Positions 1 to 9,500 of a DNA stretch of 64,000 nucleotides are shown here, in pieces (position 1 is the first letter of the stretch; each line of letters opens with the position of its first letter). Origin of the DNA: an uncultured Roseibium sp. (GTDB taxonomy: Bacteria > Pseudomonadota > Alphaproteobacteria > Rhizobiales > Stappiaceae); the NCBI RefSeq assembly GCF_947494555.1, contig NZ_CANLVF010000010.1, positions 62,001-126,000 on the forward strand, given 5' to 3'. Both the position numbers and the translations under genes were made by a program. Below the pieces are notes generated by a model. That model made no database searches. It had not been told where the DNA came from and saw only the letters and a list, made by a program, of their open reading frames with translations.

Positions 1-1979
1 ACGCCATTGAGCTTTACCTGAACCCGCCACCCCTGTTCCGCACACTTGATGCACTTTTGGCGGATGGTGTGCCGGCAGACGAGATATTCAACGGTCCCTA
101 CATCGACTTCGGCTTCGAAGTCGGAGGCCGACCCATCTTTACCAAGCCCGGTTTCATTTCCGACGAGGATCTTGCTGCCTGCGAACTCAGGAGGAAAGTC
201 CACGTTTCCGACCTGATCAATATCATCGTCGATCTTGAGGGCGTCGTGGCCGTCAGGAACCTCTCGCTCCGGGCTTACGATCTCCAAGGGGTGCCTATCG
301 GCGACACGGAGCACTGGACGCTGGAGGTGCCGCCAGGACATCAACCAGTGCTGTTTTTCCCCGGTACGAAGCTGACGCTTTACAAGAACGAACTGCCCTA
401 TCGCGCGCAGCCGACCGAACTTGAGCGCACTCTGGAACATCTTCGGGCCTTGTCGCAGGCCGAACTCTACGTGCCGCCGGATCAGGTCCTGCCTCCGGTC
501 ATGGGACGTTGGCGGAAACTGGACCAGATCCCGACGCTGCAAAACGAACTGCCTCGGAATTTCGCCACAGACCGCTTTGGTCTGCCACCGGACGCGCCGA
601 AGGAGCGCGTTGCGCAGGCGCGGCAGTTGAAAGGCTATCTGACATTTTTCGATCAGGTCCTTGCCGACTATCTGGGGCAGCTCGCCTCCGCTCGGCGGAT
701 CCTGTCGCCAGACAAATCGCTCGAACAGACCTGGTTCCCTCCGAGCCTGGAACACTTTCCGGGTCTTCGGGAGGATTTCCCAACCGAGTTTTTCGCCAAT
801 CCGTCCGAGATGACAACGAATGATCTGTTTCGCGTCAGACTGACCGAGACGCAGGAGATGTTTCTGGATCGCCGGGCCCGTGCGCTCAACCATCTGATTG
901 CGCGTTTTGCCGAACGCTTTGCCGACTACGCCCTGATCTCGTTCCAGCTGTCCGGTGACCGGCTCATGACCGCACGCGAGTTGCTCGACGAGCGCTGCGA
1001 TTTTCTGGCGGACTACCCGCTGGCGAGCCGGGAACGTGGCAAGGGTTTCAACCAGATGCCTGAGAACCCGGCGCTGATATGGGACAGTGCTAATGTCTCG
1101 GGTCTGGAGCGACGGGCGGCGCGGTTGCTGGGCATTGCCGATTTCAGCCGGCGGGACCTTCACTGCGATCAGGTGTTTGACGTCCTGTTCTCAGCTCAAG
1201 ACGACGGAGGTGGCTTCAGAGTTGTTGTGATCACCGAGGACGGCGAAACGCTATTCTCCTCGGAAGAGACTTTTCCATCTGCCGAAACGGCCCTTGATGC
1301 TGCACGCGCTTTCCAATTCCGGATGGCCGATGAAAGCACTTATGTCATCGACGACACAGCGGGCGACGGGGCTGTCATCCTGAGCCTCGAATCCGGCGGG
1401 ACCGTGCTTACCCAGCAAGGCACTTTTGCCGAGGCGCACGAAGCCTCAGACGCAGCCCGCCGGCTGCTTTACCGCTACAACGCGCTCCTGCAGCAGGATC
1501 TTTGCGACAGCGAGGGCATGCATCTTATCGAGCACATCCTGCTGCGCCCGCGCGCGCCGGGGGATGCCTTGATGAAGGTCTGCCTCAGCGAGGATTGCCA
1601 GTTTTGCGGCGAGGAGGATCCTTATTCCTTCCGGATCTCCGTCGTCTTGCCCTATTGGCCTGAGCGGTTCCGCGACCTGAACTTCCGAAGGTTCGCCGAA
1701 CGGGTCATCCGTGAGGAATGTCCGGCGCACATCCATCCGCAAATCTGCTGGGTCGACAATGCGGATATGGCCGCGCTTGATCTCGCGCATCGCTCATGGC
1801 GCGAGGCACTGGCTGCCTGGCCGCGCGATGATGCCGCTCTTGCGGGAGCTGCGGCGGAGTTGATCGACGTTCTCGACAACCTCCGCACCATCTACCCGCC
1901 CGCCACGCTGCATGACTGCGACGATGGCGGCGACGAAAACATCGTCCGGCTCGACGAAACCAATCTCGGATATTTCTGA
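1..1979 (+). CDS. Partial large structural protein of an eCIS locus, probably baseplate-type (5' end outside window)
   Basis: The reading frame is open from base 3, so the gene begins before the window and the in-frame TTG at 57 is not a real start; 658 residues are visible. The segment IIVDLEGVVAVRNL resembles the repeated 'GV..V' elements of baseplate J-like proteins. The C-terminal part has EHILLRPR, a Cys-rich stretch CLSEDCQFCGEEDPYSF and PAHIHPQICWVD. No signal peptide or membrane segment is apparent. It is the first of five same-strand, closely spaced genes including a tape-measure protein and an AAA+ ATPase of contractile injection systems, so a role in the particle or its assembly is inferred. 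The exact component (Afp11/Afp12-like or an accessory protein) cannot be fixed. Confidence 0.6.
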   Translation, partial: AIELYLNPPPLFRTLDALLADGVPADEIFNGPYIDFGFEVGGRPIFTKPGFISDEDLAACELRRKVHVSDLINIIVDLEGVVAVRNLSLRAYDLQGVPIGDTEHWTLEVPPGHQPVLFFPGTKLTLYKNELPYRAQPTELERTLEHLRALSQAELYVPPDQVLPPVMGRWRKLDQIPTLQNELPRNFATDRFGLPPDAPKERVAQARQLKGYLTFFDQVLADYLGQLASARRILSPDKSLEQTWFPPSLEHFPGLREDFPTEFFANPSEMTTNDLFRVRLTETQEMFLDRRARALNHLIARFAERFADYALISFQLSGDRLMTARELLDERCDFLADYPLASRERGKGFNQMPENPALIWDSANVSGLERRAARLLGIADFSRRDLHCDQVFDVLFSAQDDGGGFRVVVITEDGETLFSSEETFPSAETALDAARAFQFRMADESTYVIDDTAGDGAVILSLESGGTVLTQQGTFAEAHEASDAARRLLYRYNALLQQDLCDSEGMHLIEHILLRPRAPGDALMKVCLSEDCQFCGEEDPYSFRISVVLPYWPERFRDLNFRRFAERVIREECPAHIHPQICWVDNADMAALDLAHRSWREALAAWPRDDAALAGAAAELIDVLDNLRTIYPPATLHDCDDGGDENIVRLDETNLGYF

Positions 1980-1991
1980 GGGAGAGACATC

Positions 1992-4900
1992 ATGAACGAC
2001 CATGCTTTTGCCCATTTCGTTTCCGGCCAGGTTCTGGGCGCGCGGGCTCTCAATGATCTCGTCTCCTATCTTGAGGGACAGGACAGGCTGAGCAGACGGA
2101 CGCTCTCTGGAATTGGAGTGGTGTGCGGTTTCGAGGTCGATGCCGAAGGCCCGCTCGTTCACCTTTCCAAAGGGGTCGCGGTCACGTCGGAAGGCTACCT
2201 GATCGCGGACGATGCTGAAAGCTATGACCGGGTCCGACCCTATGAGTTGCCGGTATCGGATGCCGAAGACGTTCCCCAGGAGCAGATTGACGAAGAGCGA
2301 TATCCGTTTTTCTTCGACGAAAACGATGAACAGATTCCGCTCTTTGAGCTTGTCGACACCGATTTTGAACCGGCGCCCGGCGAAGACGATCCTGTTCCGT
2401 TGACCGCCGCCTTTCTGGAAGACAAGACGGTGATGCTCTTTCTCGAGACGCGTCTTGAATCGCTCAAGAGCTGCGATGTCAACGACTGCTCCGACAAGGG
2501 TGCTGAATGGCGATTCACTGTGCGGCGCTTGCTGCTGACCCGCGATCAGGCCGACGCGATCCTTATGCAGGAAGAGGAAATTGCGGGACGGCCCGTCGAC
2601 CGGGCGACGCACCCGATGAACGAACTCGTTCATCTTCGGCTGGAGAAGCTGAAGATCGCGGCCACCGGAACCGACAATTTCGCGGCTTTGATCCTGCGGA
2701 TCGTCGGAATTGCGCTGAAACTGAGCCAGCATCTCCCGGACGCTCTGCGCAATGCCTATGCCGCCTATGGCTATCTGGTTGCAGACCTTTACGAGGAAAA
2801 CGCGGACGTCTTCCCGAACACCTATTTTGCTAATGTCTGGGGCCAGCTCGCCCAGAACATCTTCATGGCGCAGTACATGTATGACTACATGCGCGACGTT
2901 GTCATGGCCTACAACGAGTTTGTGGAAGCGGCGGCAAGGTTCGAACAGGAGTGTCTGCCGAACCCGGACCGGTTCCCGCGTCACGTTTTCCTGGGCGATG
3001 CGACTGATAAACCGGATGCGTTCGCAACGGATTTCCCGACGCCGCAGGACGTTCTGGCCTGGAACCCCTTCAACGCAAGCACAGGTGCAGGCCTTCGGCC
3101 ACGTGTCGCTGCGCGCCGGACCCATTTTGTTGCATCGCCCGCCCATGCCAACGGTCCTCGTCTTGAGGAGGTCCGGTCCCTGTTCCAGCGCATGCATCTT
3201 CTGGCGCTCACGTATCGGACCACTTCGCGCGTTCAGGCGCCCATCCGGCTGACCCCCAGCAAGACATGGGATGCGCCTTTGAGCGACAGGGCAATTCCCT
3301 TTTACTATGCGTTCCAGCCGGGGTCGGATCTGCACACAAACTGGAGCTACGCCAAGACGCGAACGCGGCTTTTGAATACGGTCTATTCCTACCAGTTCAG
3401 CGCGCCGACCGATGAACACCCGCTTCACTTCCGCCTCGATGGCCAGGATTTCATCCGGATCGAAGGCATCGTCGGCAAGCCGCTTGGTTCAGCTATGGCG
3501 CAGCTCGCCGGATGGAAACAGCAGCTTGGGCTTTCCTTCTCGATCGAACCTGTTTTCATGCCGCTCACACTGGGGGCCGATGATCTTGCCGGTAACCAGC
3601 TGGATGAGGTTGCCCGCGCCCAGATGCTGCAGGCCGCCCGGCAACTGTTCCTGTGCCGGCTGAGCGACATCGACCTCATTTTCCTGGTCGTCATAAGGGC
3701 AATTTTCGCGTTTATCGTCTTGCTGCTGCAGCGCCTGTCACGCCAGCCGACTACGCCGGGCTCTGTCATGAGGCGTGGCGATGATTTTTCCGGTCCCGAT
3801 TTGGCCGACGGCATCGTCGCAGGCGGCCTTTTCGAAGTGGCCACCGCGTCGCGGTTTGCCATCGATCTCGATCCGCGCGAAACAGAAATCCTGCGCGTGC
3901 GGTCCGACTCTCTGCGCTCCGACATCATCTCGCGTCCGTTTGGTGTCGATGAGGTCCTGGGCCGCGTTACGGGAAAAGAGATCAGGGGCACGGCAGGCTC
4001 GCTCTTCCGGCAAGTCGGGAACCCAAGCGGTGGAGCCAACCTCTTCGAACGGACACGACGGGCCATCGTTGCCGACGGCGGCGACGAAGTCGACGTTCGA
4101 GCTGCCTACGCGCCGGTCAGTCTCATGTCCCAGGGCGTCGGCCTGATGAACATGCTGTCCGTCGACAGTCTCGCGGAATTCCAGGTGGAGGAGTTCGGCC
4201 GGCTCTACCGCGGCTTTTCGCAAGCTTATCTGAACTACGCGCAAACGTTCCGCTCGGCGCCTCTTGAAGATCCGGAAGCGCGTCAGAACCAGGCAAGTGT
4301 TGTCGCATCGGCCGAGCTCGTCGCCGCGCAAAGCAGCGCCTTTGCGGCGGTCAACATCAATTCCGAAATCACGGCGACGCTTCAGCGGACGCTGTCGGAG
4401 CTGACGCTCGGCGGATATGCGCGCCGGCATCCGGGACTTGAGCACCATGCAGGTGTGAATGTCGGCGGTACCTACGTGCTTGCCTATTGTTCCATCGATG
4501 CGCTGCGCCAGCAGGCCCGTCCGATTGATGGTGTCACGACCGGGCCGATCAGGCGGTTGGACGAGGACCGTGACAATCGTTCTGACGGAACCATCGACGG
4601 TGCCTTGTCGGCGGTCAGCTCCGCCCATGCGTTTGCAACAAAAGATCCGCTCGACCGGTTTGTGGTGCTTGCCGATTTCTGCCTGCCGTATCAGTGCTGC
4701 GACACTGACTGCTCCGATCTTTACCTGCGCCGGCGGTTTTCCGCCAATCCTTTTGACCCGGAAGGGAACCCTGGACCGATGGGTGTGCCACCCTTTGATG
4801 ATGATGAGCCGGTAAGGGGCGGGCCCGACGATATCGTTTCCCTGATCGATCAGCCGATCGTCAACGATCTCAGGCAGGCGGGTGGCATTCTCTGGAACCC

Positions 4901-5240
4901 GGGAGACTTTGTGGTGCCCGACAGCGACCGCGACGAAGACGTTGTGATCCGGGACGAGCCGCCACCCGATCGTGCCCGGGCAATTCTGCGGGGTGCCGTT
5001 TTCCTGGAGGGCGACCGCAATCGCGAGCCGGTGCCGGAGACCGAAGTCATTCTGTCAGAAACCGGTGCACCGACGCGTCGTGTGCCAACCAAAGGCGGCA
5101 AGTTCGAGATACCCGTGCGCGCCGGCATGATTGCGGTTGGCGCTGCTTCGCCGGACCTGCAGGGCACCATGACGACATTGCATCTCGATCCCGGTGAAGA
5201 ACACGAACTCACGCTTCTGGTTTCGAAACGGAGGGAATAG
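1992..5240 (+). CDS. 1082-aa eCIS-associated structural/accessory protein with C-terminal regulatory-like beta domain
   Basis: Starts at ATG 1992 behind GGGAGA, 12 bp after the previous stop. The N-terminus (FVSGQVLGARALNDLVSYL, then GIGVVCGFEV, about residues 9-50) matches my recollection of a conserved uncharacterised family encoded in eCIS loci. Residues 559-582 form one strongly hydrophobic segment (LIFLVVIRAIFAFIVLLL). Four cysteines at 897, 902, 903 and 907 could bind metal or form disulfides. From about residue 994 a small beta domain resembles carboxypeptidase regulatory-like (CarboxypepD_reg) folds. No catalytic motif is visible. Position between the probable baseplate gene and the tape-measure gene suggests a particle component or assembly factor; function unknown. 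Confidence 0.65.
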   Translation: MNDHAFAHFVSGQVLGARALNDLVSYLEGQDRLSRRTLSGIGVVCGFEVDAEGPLVHLSKGVAVTSEGYLIADDAESYDRVRPYELPVSDAEDVPQEQIDEERYPFFFDENDEQIPLFELVDTDFEPAPGEDDPVPLTAAFLEDKTVMLFLETRLESLKSCDVNDCSDKGAEWRFTVRRLLLTRDQADAILMQEEEIAGRPVDRATHPMNELVHLRLEKLKIAATGTDNFAALILRIVGIALKLSQHLPDALRNAYAAYGYLVADLYEENADVFPNTYFANVWGQLAQNIFMAQYMYDYMRDVVMAYNEFVEAAARFEQECLPNPDRFPRHVFLGDATDKPDAFATDFPTPQDVLAWNPFNASTGAGLRPRVAARRTHFVASPAHANGPRLEEVRSLFQRMHLLALTYRTTSRVQAPIRLTPSKTWDAPLSDRAIPFYYAFQPGSDLHTNWSYAKTRTRLLNTVYSYQFSAPTDEHPLHFRLDGQDFIRIEGIVGKPLGSAMAQLAGWKQQLGLSFSIEPVFMPLTLGADDLAGNQLDEVARAQMLQAARQLFLCRLSDIDLIFLVVIRAIFAFIVLLLQRLSRQPTTPGSVMRRGDDFSGPDLADGIVAGGLFEVATASRFAIDLDPRETEILRVRSDSLRSDIISRPFGVDEVLGRVTGKEIRGTAGSLFRQVGNPSGGANLFERTRRAIVADGGDEVDVRAAYAPVSLMSQGVGLMNMLSVDSLAEFQVEEFGRLYRGFSQAYLNYAQTFRSAPLEDPEARQNQASVVASAELVAAQSSAFAAVNINSEITATLQRTLSELTLGGYARRHPGLEHHAGVNVGGTYVLAYCSIDALRQQARPIDGVTTGPIRRLDEDRDNRSDGTIDGALSAVSSAHAFATKDPLDRFVVLADFCLPYQCCDTDCSDLYLRRRFSANPFDPEGNPGPMGVPPFDDDEPVRGGPDDIVSLIDQPIVNDLRQAGGILWNPGDFVVPDSDRDEDVVIRDEPPPDRARAILRGAVFLEGDRNREPVPETEVILSETGAPTRRVPTKGGKFEIPVRAGMIAVGAASPDLQGTMTTLHLDPGEEHELTLLVSKRRE

Positions 5241-5243
5241 GAA

Positions 5244-6548
5244 ATGGCCGGTGTGACACACCGGGTAGGATGCGCCCGTTTCAACATCTCGGGACCGGAT
5301 CAGGCAGCCCTTTTGCAATGGCGCACAAGGCTCGAAGCGGCTGGGTCTGTCGACCTTGAAAAGGCGTTCGATGCCGCGATAACGGGTCTTCTGCCGCAAG
5401 ACGAACTGCTTGTGATTGACCGGCTGGAAGTCGACCTCGGTGATTTCGCTGCCGACGATTTCGACCTTTCCAGACTGACCGCAGCGATGCGCGAAGCACT
5501 GCACCGTGCATTGGTGCAGTCGGTCCGCCGCCCGGACGTGCCGCCAGTGGTTTCGTCCGCGATCCACGTTGGGCAAGGAAGCGAACGGCATGCCTTTCGG
5601 GTGAAACTGGCGCGGTCTGCCGACAGTGTCCTTTGGACGTATCTTGCGACCGGTCGGCTCAGTGCGTTGGCGCCATTTGCCAATCTGCACGAGCTCTATG
5701 CAGCGATGGAGGTGACCGCTGCGACAATTGAATCGTTCAAGCGGCTTTTGGTTTCCCGAGCTTTTCAGGCACGTCGTGCGGCGCTGATGCGTCTCTTTGC
5801 GACGGCGCCGGTGCACTTGATCCGCACCTTGTTCAGTCAGGCCTACCCTGACCTTTTTGACGCCGTCTTACGAGAAACACTGGAGACTTTGCCTGACCGG
5901 AAAGCAGGGTTTGAAACCGGGCGGAGAATGCACTCCGATGTCGTGGCGATGGTTCAGGATGTGTCCAAAGTGCTCGAAACTGCGCACCCGGTTCCGGAGG
6001 TTTTTGAAGAAGTCCGTCTGGACGATGCCGATCCGGACACAGCACCCGGTGGGCTGGCCTGCGTAAACGCCGGCCTTGTCCTGCTTCACCCGTTTCTGCA
6101 GCCTTACTTCGAAGGCATTGGCCTGATGCAGGTAGGTGCATTTATCGAACCTGAAGCACAAACCATCGGCGCTCGCCTGCTGCACGCCATTGCGACCGGC
6201 GAGACCGACCACCTGGAACCGGACCTGGCGATCCCACGTCTTTTGTGCGCTGTTCCGGACGATCAGCCGGTGCTCCCGCTGAGAGATCTTGAACCGGATC
6301 ATCTTGCCGAAGGCGAGCGCATGCTGACGGCTGCTATCGATGCCTGGAAGGGTATCGGTCACGCCACGATCGAGGGCATTCGGGAGACGTTCCTGCGCCG
6401 GCAGGGCGTCCTGACCGGGCCGCCGGACAGGCTGCTGTTGACGGTGGAACGCAGTGGTGTCGATATTCTGCTCGACCGGCTTCCCTGGGCGCTCAGCCTG
6501 GTGACCCTTCCGTGGCTGCCTGCCCCCCTGAAGGTGGACTGGACATGA
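5244..6548 (+). CDS. Contractile injection system tape-measure protein (Afp14/CIS_TMP family)
   Basis: In eCIS this protein is thought to set tube and sheath length and to sit inside the particle during assembly. The 434-aa product shows the family pattern from end to end: an N-terminal 'LLVIDRLEVDLGDF' element near residues 54-67, the core NAGLVLLHPFL near 275, a 'RLLHAIATGE' helix, and the C-terminal RETFLRRQGVL near 383 followed by LLDRLPWALSLVTLPWL and a terminal VDW. It starts 3 bp after the preceding stop with a GGAGGGAATAGGAA ribosome site inside that gene, and overlaps the next gene by 4 bp. This is the firmest single marker that region 1-13113 is an injection-system locus and not unrelated genes. 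Confidence 0.88.
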   Translation: MAGVTHRVGCARFNISGPDQAALLQWRTRLEAAGSVDLEKAFDAAITGLLPQDELLVIDRLEVDLGDFAADDFDLSRLTAAMREALHRALVQSVRRPDVPPVVSSAIHVGQGSERHAFRVKLARSADSVLWTYLATGRLSALAPFANLHELYAAMEVTAATIESFKRLLVSRAFQARRAALMRLFATAPVHLIRTLFSQAYPDLFDAVLRETLETLPDRKAGFETGRRMHSDVVAMVQDVSKVLETAHPVPEVFEEVRLDDADPDTAPGGLACVNAGLVLLHPFLQPYFEGIGLMQVGAFIEPEAQTIGARLLHAIATGETDHLEPDLAIPRLLCAVPDDQPVLPLRDLEPDHLAEGERMLTAAIDAWKGIGHATIEGIRETFLRRQGVLTGPPDRLLLTVERSGVDILLDRLPWALSLVTLPWLPAPLKVDWT

Positions 6549-9500
6549 AAACAGCCGCCCGGATGCCTGCGAAGACGGAAACCGGCCGCGCAAGCGGACC
6601 GCAGGGTGCGTTCTTCAGTGGCGCGGCGGCCCAGACCAAACTGAATGTATCGCGTCCCGGCGATCGCCACGAACAGGAGGCAGATCACGCCGCCGATGCG
6701 GTCGTTCATGGCCGTGGGCCGATGAGCAGCGGGAAACCGATCGCCGCCCGGATGACGCCGCTCAGCCACCGGGCCTCAGATGAAGCTGCAGCGCGGTCTC
6801 AGCATGAGCGCGCAAGCGATCCGCAATATGACGAACATGAACCTGTTTTGCGGCCCGACTGTCCGACCGTTGAGGACGAACCAGTTCAGATGGCTGAAGA
6901 GGAAGAGGCTCAGACCGCTGCTGAGGATGCGCAAATGTCCGCAACGGACAACGTGCAGATGGAGCAGGAGGACGAGGTCCAAGCGACGCCTGAAGAAGAT
7001 GTCCAGAAGGAGCCGGAGGAAGACCTTCAAAAGGCGGAAGAGGAAGAGGTCCAGCGCGCAGAAGAAGAAGCGCAGTTGAGCGAAGACGAAGAAGAGGTGC
7101 AGATGCGCGGTGAAGCGCGTCGGCCTTCGGCGCGGGCCGTCCGGATGGGCGTTGTCGAGCGCCAGCTTCGTGCCTCGCGCGGGCGCGGCAATCCGCTTTC
7201 TGAACCCGTCCGCCGGAAGATGGAGGCCGCTCTTGGGGCGGAACTCTCCGGAATTCGCATTCATACCGACACGCCGGCTGTCCTGATGACAAAGATGTTG
7301 AACGCAAAGGCCTTTGCGTCCGGACGGGACATCTATTTTTCACCGCACCGGTATGCGCCTGGCACCCAGCGGGGCGATCATCTGATTGCCCATGAATTGG
7401 CGCACACGCTCCAACAGGGTGCTGTTGAGCTGAGCGACAAGGCGCCTGTTGCGCGTATGCCGGAGGGCGACAAGGTCGCCTCGCGGCCGGAAAGCCTGCG
7501 GGCGATCGGATACGCGAGGCAGCACATTGGCAAGATCAACTCCAAGACGACGGATGCGGAGGGTAACCGGTTCGGCTGGCAACGCCTTCTGGAGATCTTC
7601 CGGGGTGCCTTCGACGGCGATGTGGTTGATCCGACACTGATCAAGAAACCGATCATGAAGGATCCCTATGGGTTGCCGCACTGGTGCGGGATCTTCGCCT
7701 GGTCAAACCTGCGCAAGGCGGGGCTGCCTCTTCCGCCCTGGAAGCTTGGTGTGAGTATTCTGCCGCATGTGGGGGTCCGGCCACCCAACAAACTGCCGCA
7801 GAAGGGAGACATCGCCTACCGGAAGACTTGGCCCGGGGTGAAACCCAACACCCATCATCAGGCGATGGTGACAGGTGTTGAAAGTATCGAAACGGCAGCT
7901 GGCAAGCCGTTCGATTCAATCATGATACGAACCGTCGACGGGAATACGGCCGGGAATGACAATCTGGGCGGTCAGGTTGAGGAAAAGTGGCTTCCGGCGC
8001 GCCTTTGGGACAGTTTCTTCGATCCGACAGCGAAGCTTTCGCTTCCCGATGTGCCGTTGATCGTGACGGACCGGTCGACCGAAGACCTGGGCGGTCTTGG
8101 CGAAAGTGGAGAACCCGGTGATGCCAAGGCGCAGGAGACCGGATCGCAGGTCGAGCCGGCACCGGTCGTTGATGATGAACCGGCGCCCGCCGTTCCCGCC
8201 GACGTATTGCAGCCTCCGAATGAAGAAGTCGGTGTCGACCTGCCGCCAGAGCCTGACGCGTCTGTTGAACCTTCCGCGAAAGTCGAAACGCTGTCGCTCG
8301 AAGGACCATCGGACAAGGCGATGACGTCTTTCCTAGACGCATCCCCAAGCCGAATGGCGGTCACCGCTCCAACTGTTGGCGGCAAGCTGGACACCAAGGC
8401 GAATGCTGAAAAGACCAAGGCGGCAGATGAAGCACCTGTTCTGGAGGCAAAGACAGGCGGCGAGCTCAACCCCGAAATCACTGCACCCGGCGACATTCCA
8501 ACACCTCAAGACACAACTCTTGGCGCTGACGGAAAGGGTCCGGAAACCGGTAACCTGACGGCTGACCCCTATCAGGAAAAGGGCGCTGCACCGACAACAC
8601 GGACAATGCGGGACAAGGTCAAGAAACAGCCGGAAGGCGGGTTCCTGGACTGGCTGAAGAACCAGTTCACCAACCTGATGGCAAGCATCCGCACAAGCGA
8701 TGACAGTGTGAACACCAGCGCGGGCGCGCGAAAACGGGTCGCGCTGACCGGCAAGGCGGATATTGGCCAGATGGGCCGCCAGCGGTCGGAGGGCACTGAA
8801 AAGCTGCGCGGCGAGCGCGACAAGCAAACGGCAGAGTTCCGCAATCACCCAGGCCAGTCGAACATTCAGCCGCGCAAGGTCGAAGAAAAGAAAACCGCTC
8901 CCGTTTCGAAAGAGCCGTCGGAACCGATTGCCGAGCTGCCTCCCGACGAAGGGGCAGCAGATTACGCGTCGGCGGAACTGCCGCAGCAGATCAGAGATGC
9001 GGCTGACGCAAAGATCGCACCCGACCTGCATGCCAATGTCGCCGAGGCGCGGTCTCAAACAGTCGCGGCGGCGGCCAAACGGGATGCCGACCGGGATGCG
9101 AGCGTTACCGAAGCTGAGAGCCGCGCGGAAAAAGCCAATGTCGAGGCGGACGACAAGCAGCGCCAGGCGGTGGTTGCCGGACGCGGCGATGTTGCCAGGA
9201 AGCAGGGCGACGCCATTGGCAAGGCCTATGAAGGGGTTGCGAAATTCGCCGGAGATGCTGGCAAGCGCGAGACGGACGACGCCAAGAAAATCCGCGACAC
9301 TGTGAAGACCGAGGAAGGCAAGGCGGACAAGGAACTTGAAAAGGGCGAGGAGAAGGCCCGCAAACACAAGAAGGATGAAGAGGCAAAGGCTGCAGCGAAA
9401 AAGAAGGAATTGAAGGAGAAGAAAGAAAAGCAGGGCCTGTTCGACCGCGCCGTCAGTTTTGTCAAGGAAGCCATCAACAAGATCACCGAGGCGATCGACG

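Noticed and set aside
1794..3428. A 544-codon open frame on the minus strand
   Set aside because: It lies entirely opposite two well-supported eCIS genes, has no ribosome site and no recognisable motif; it reflects the GC-rich codon bias of the real genes.
6884..7108. Possible CRISPR-like or satellite repeat
   Set aside because: The units vary at DNA level, are in frame and have no spacers; it is a protein repeat.
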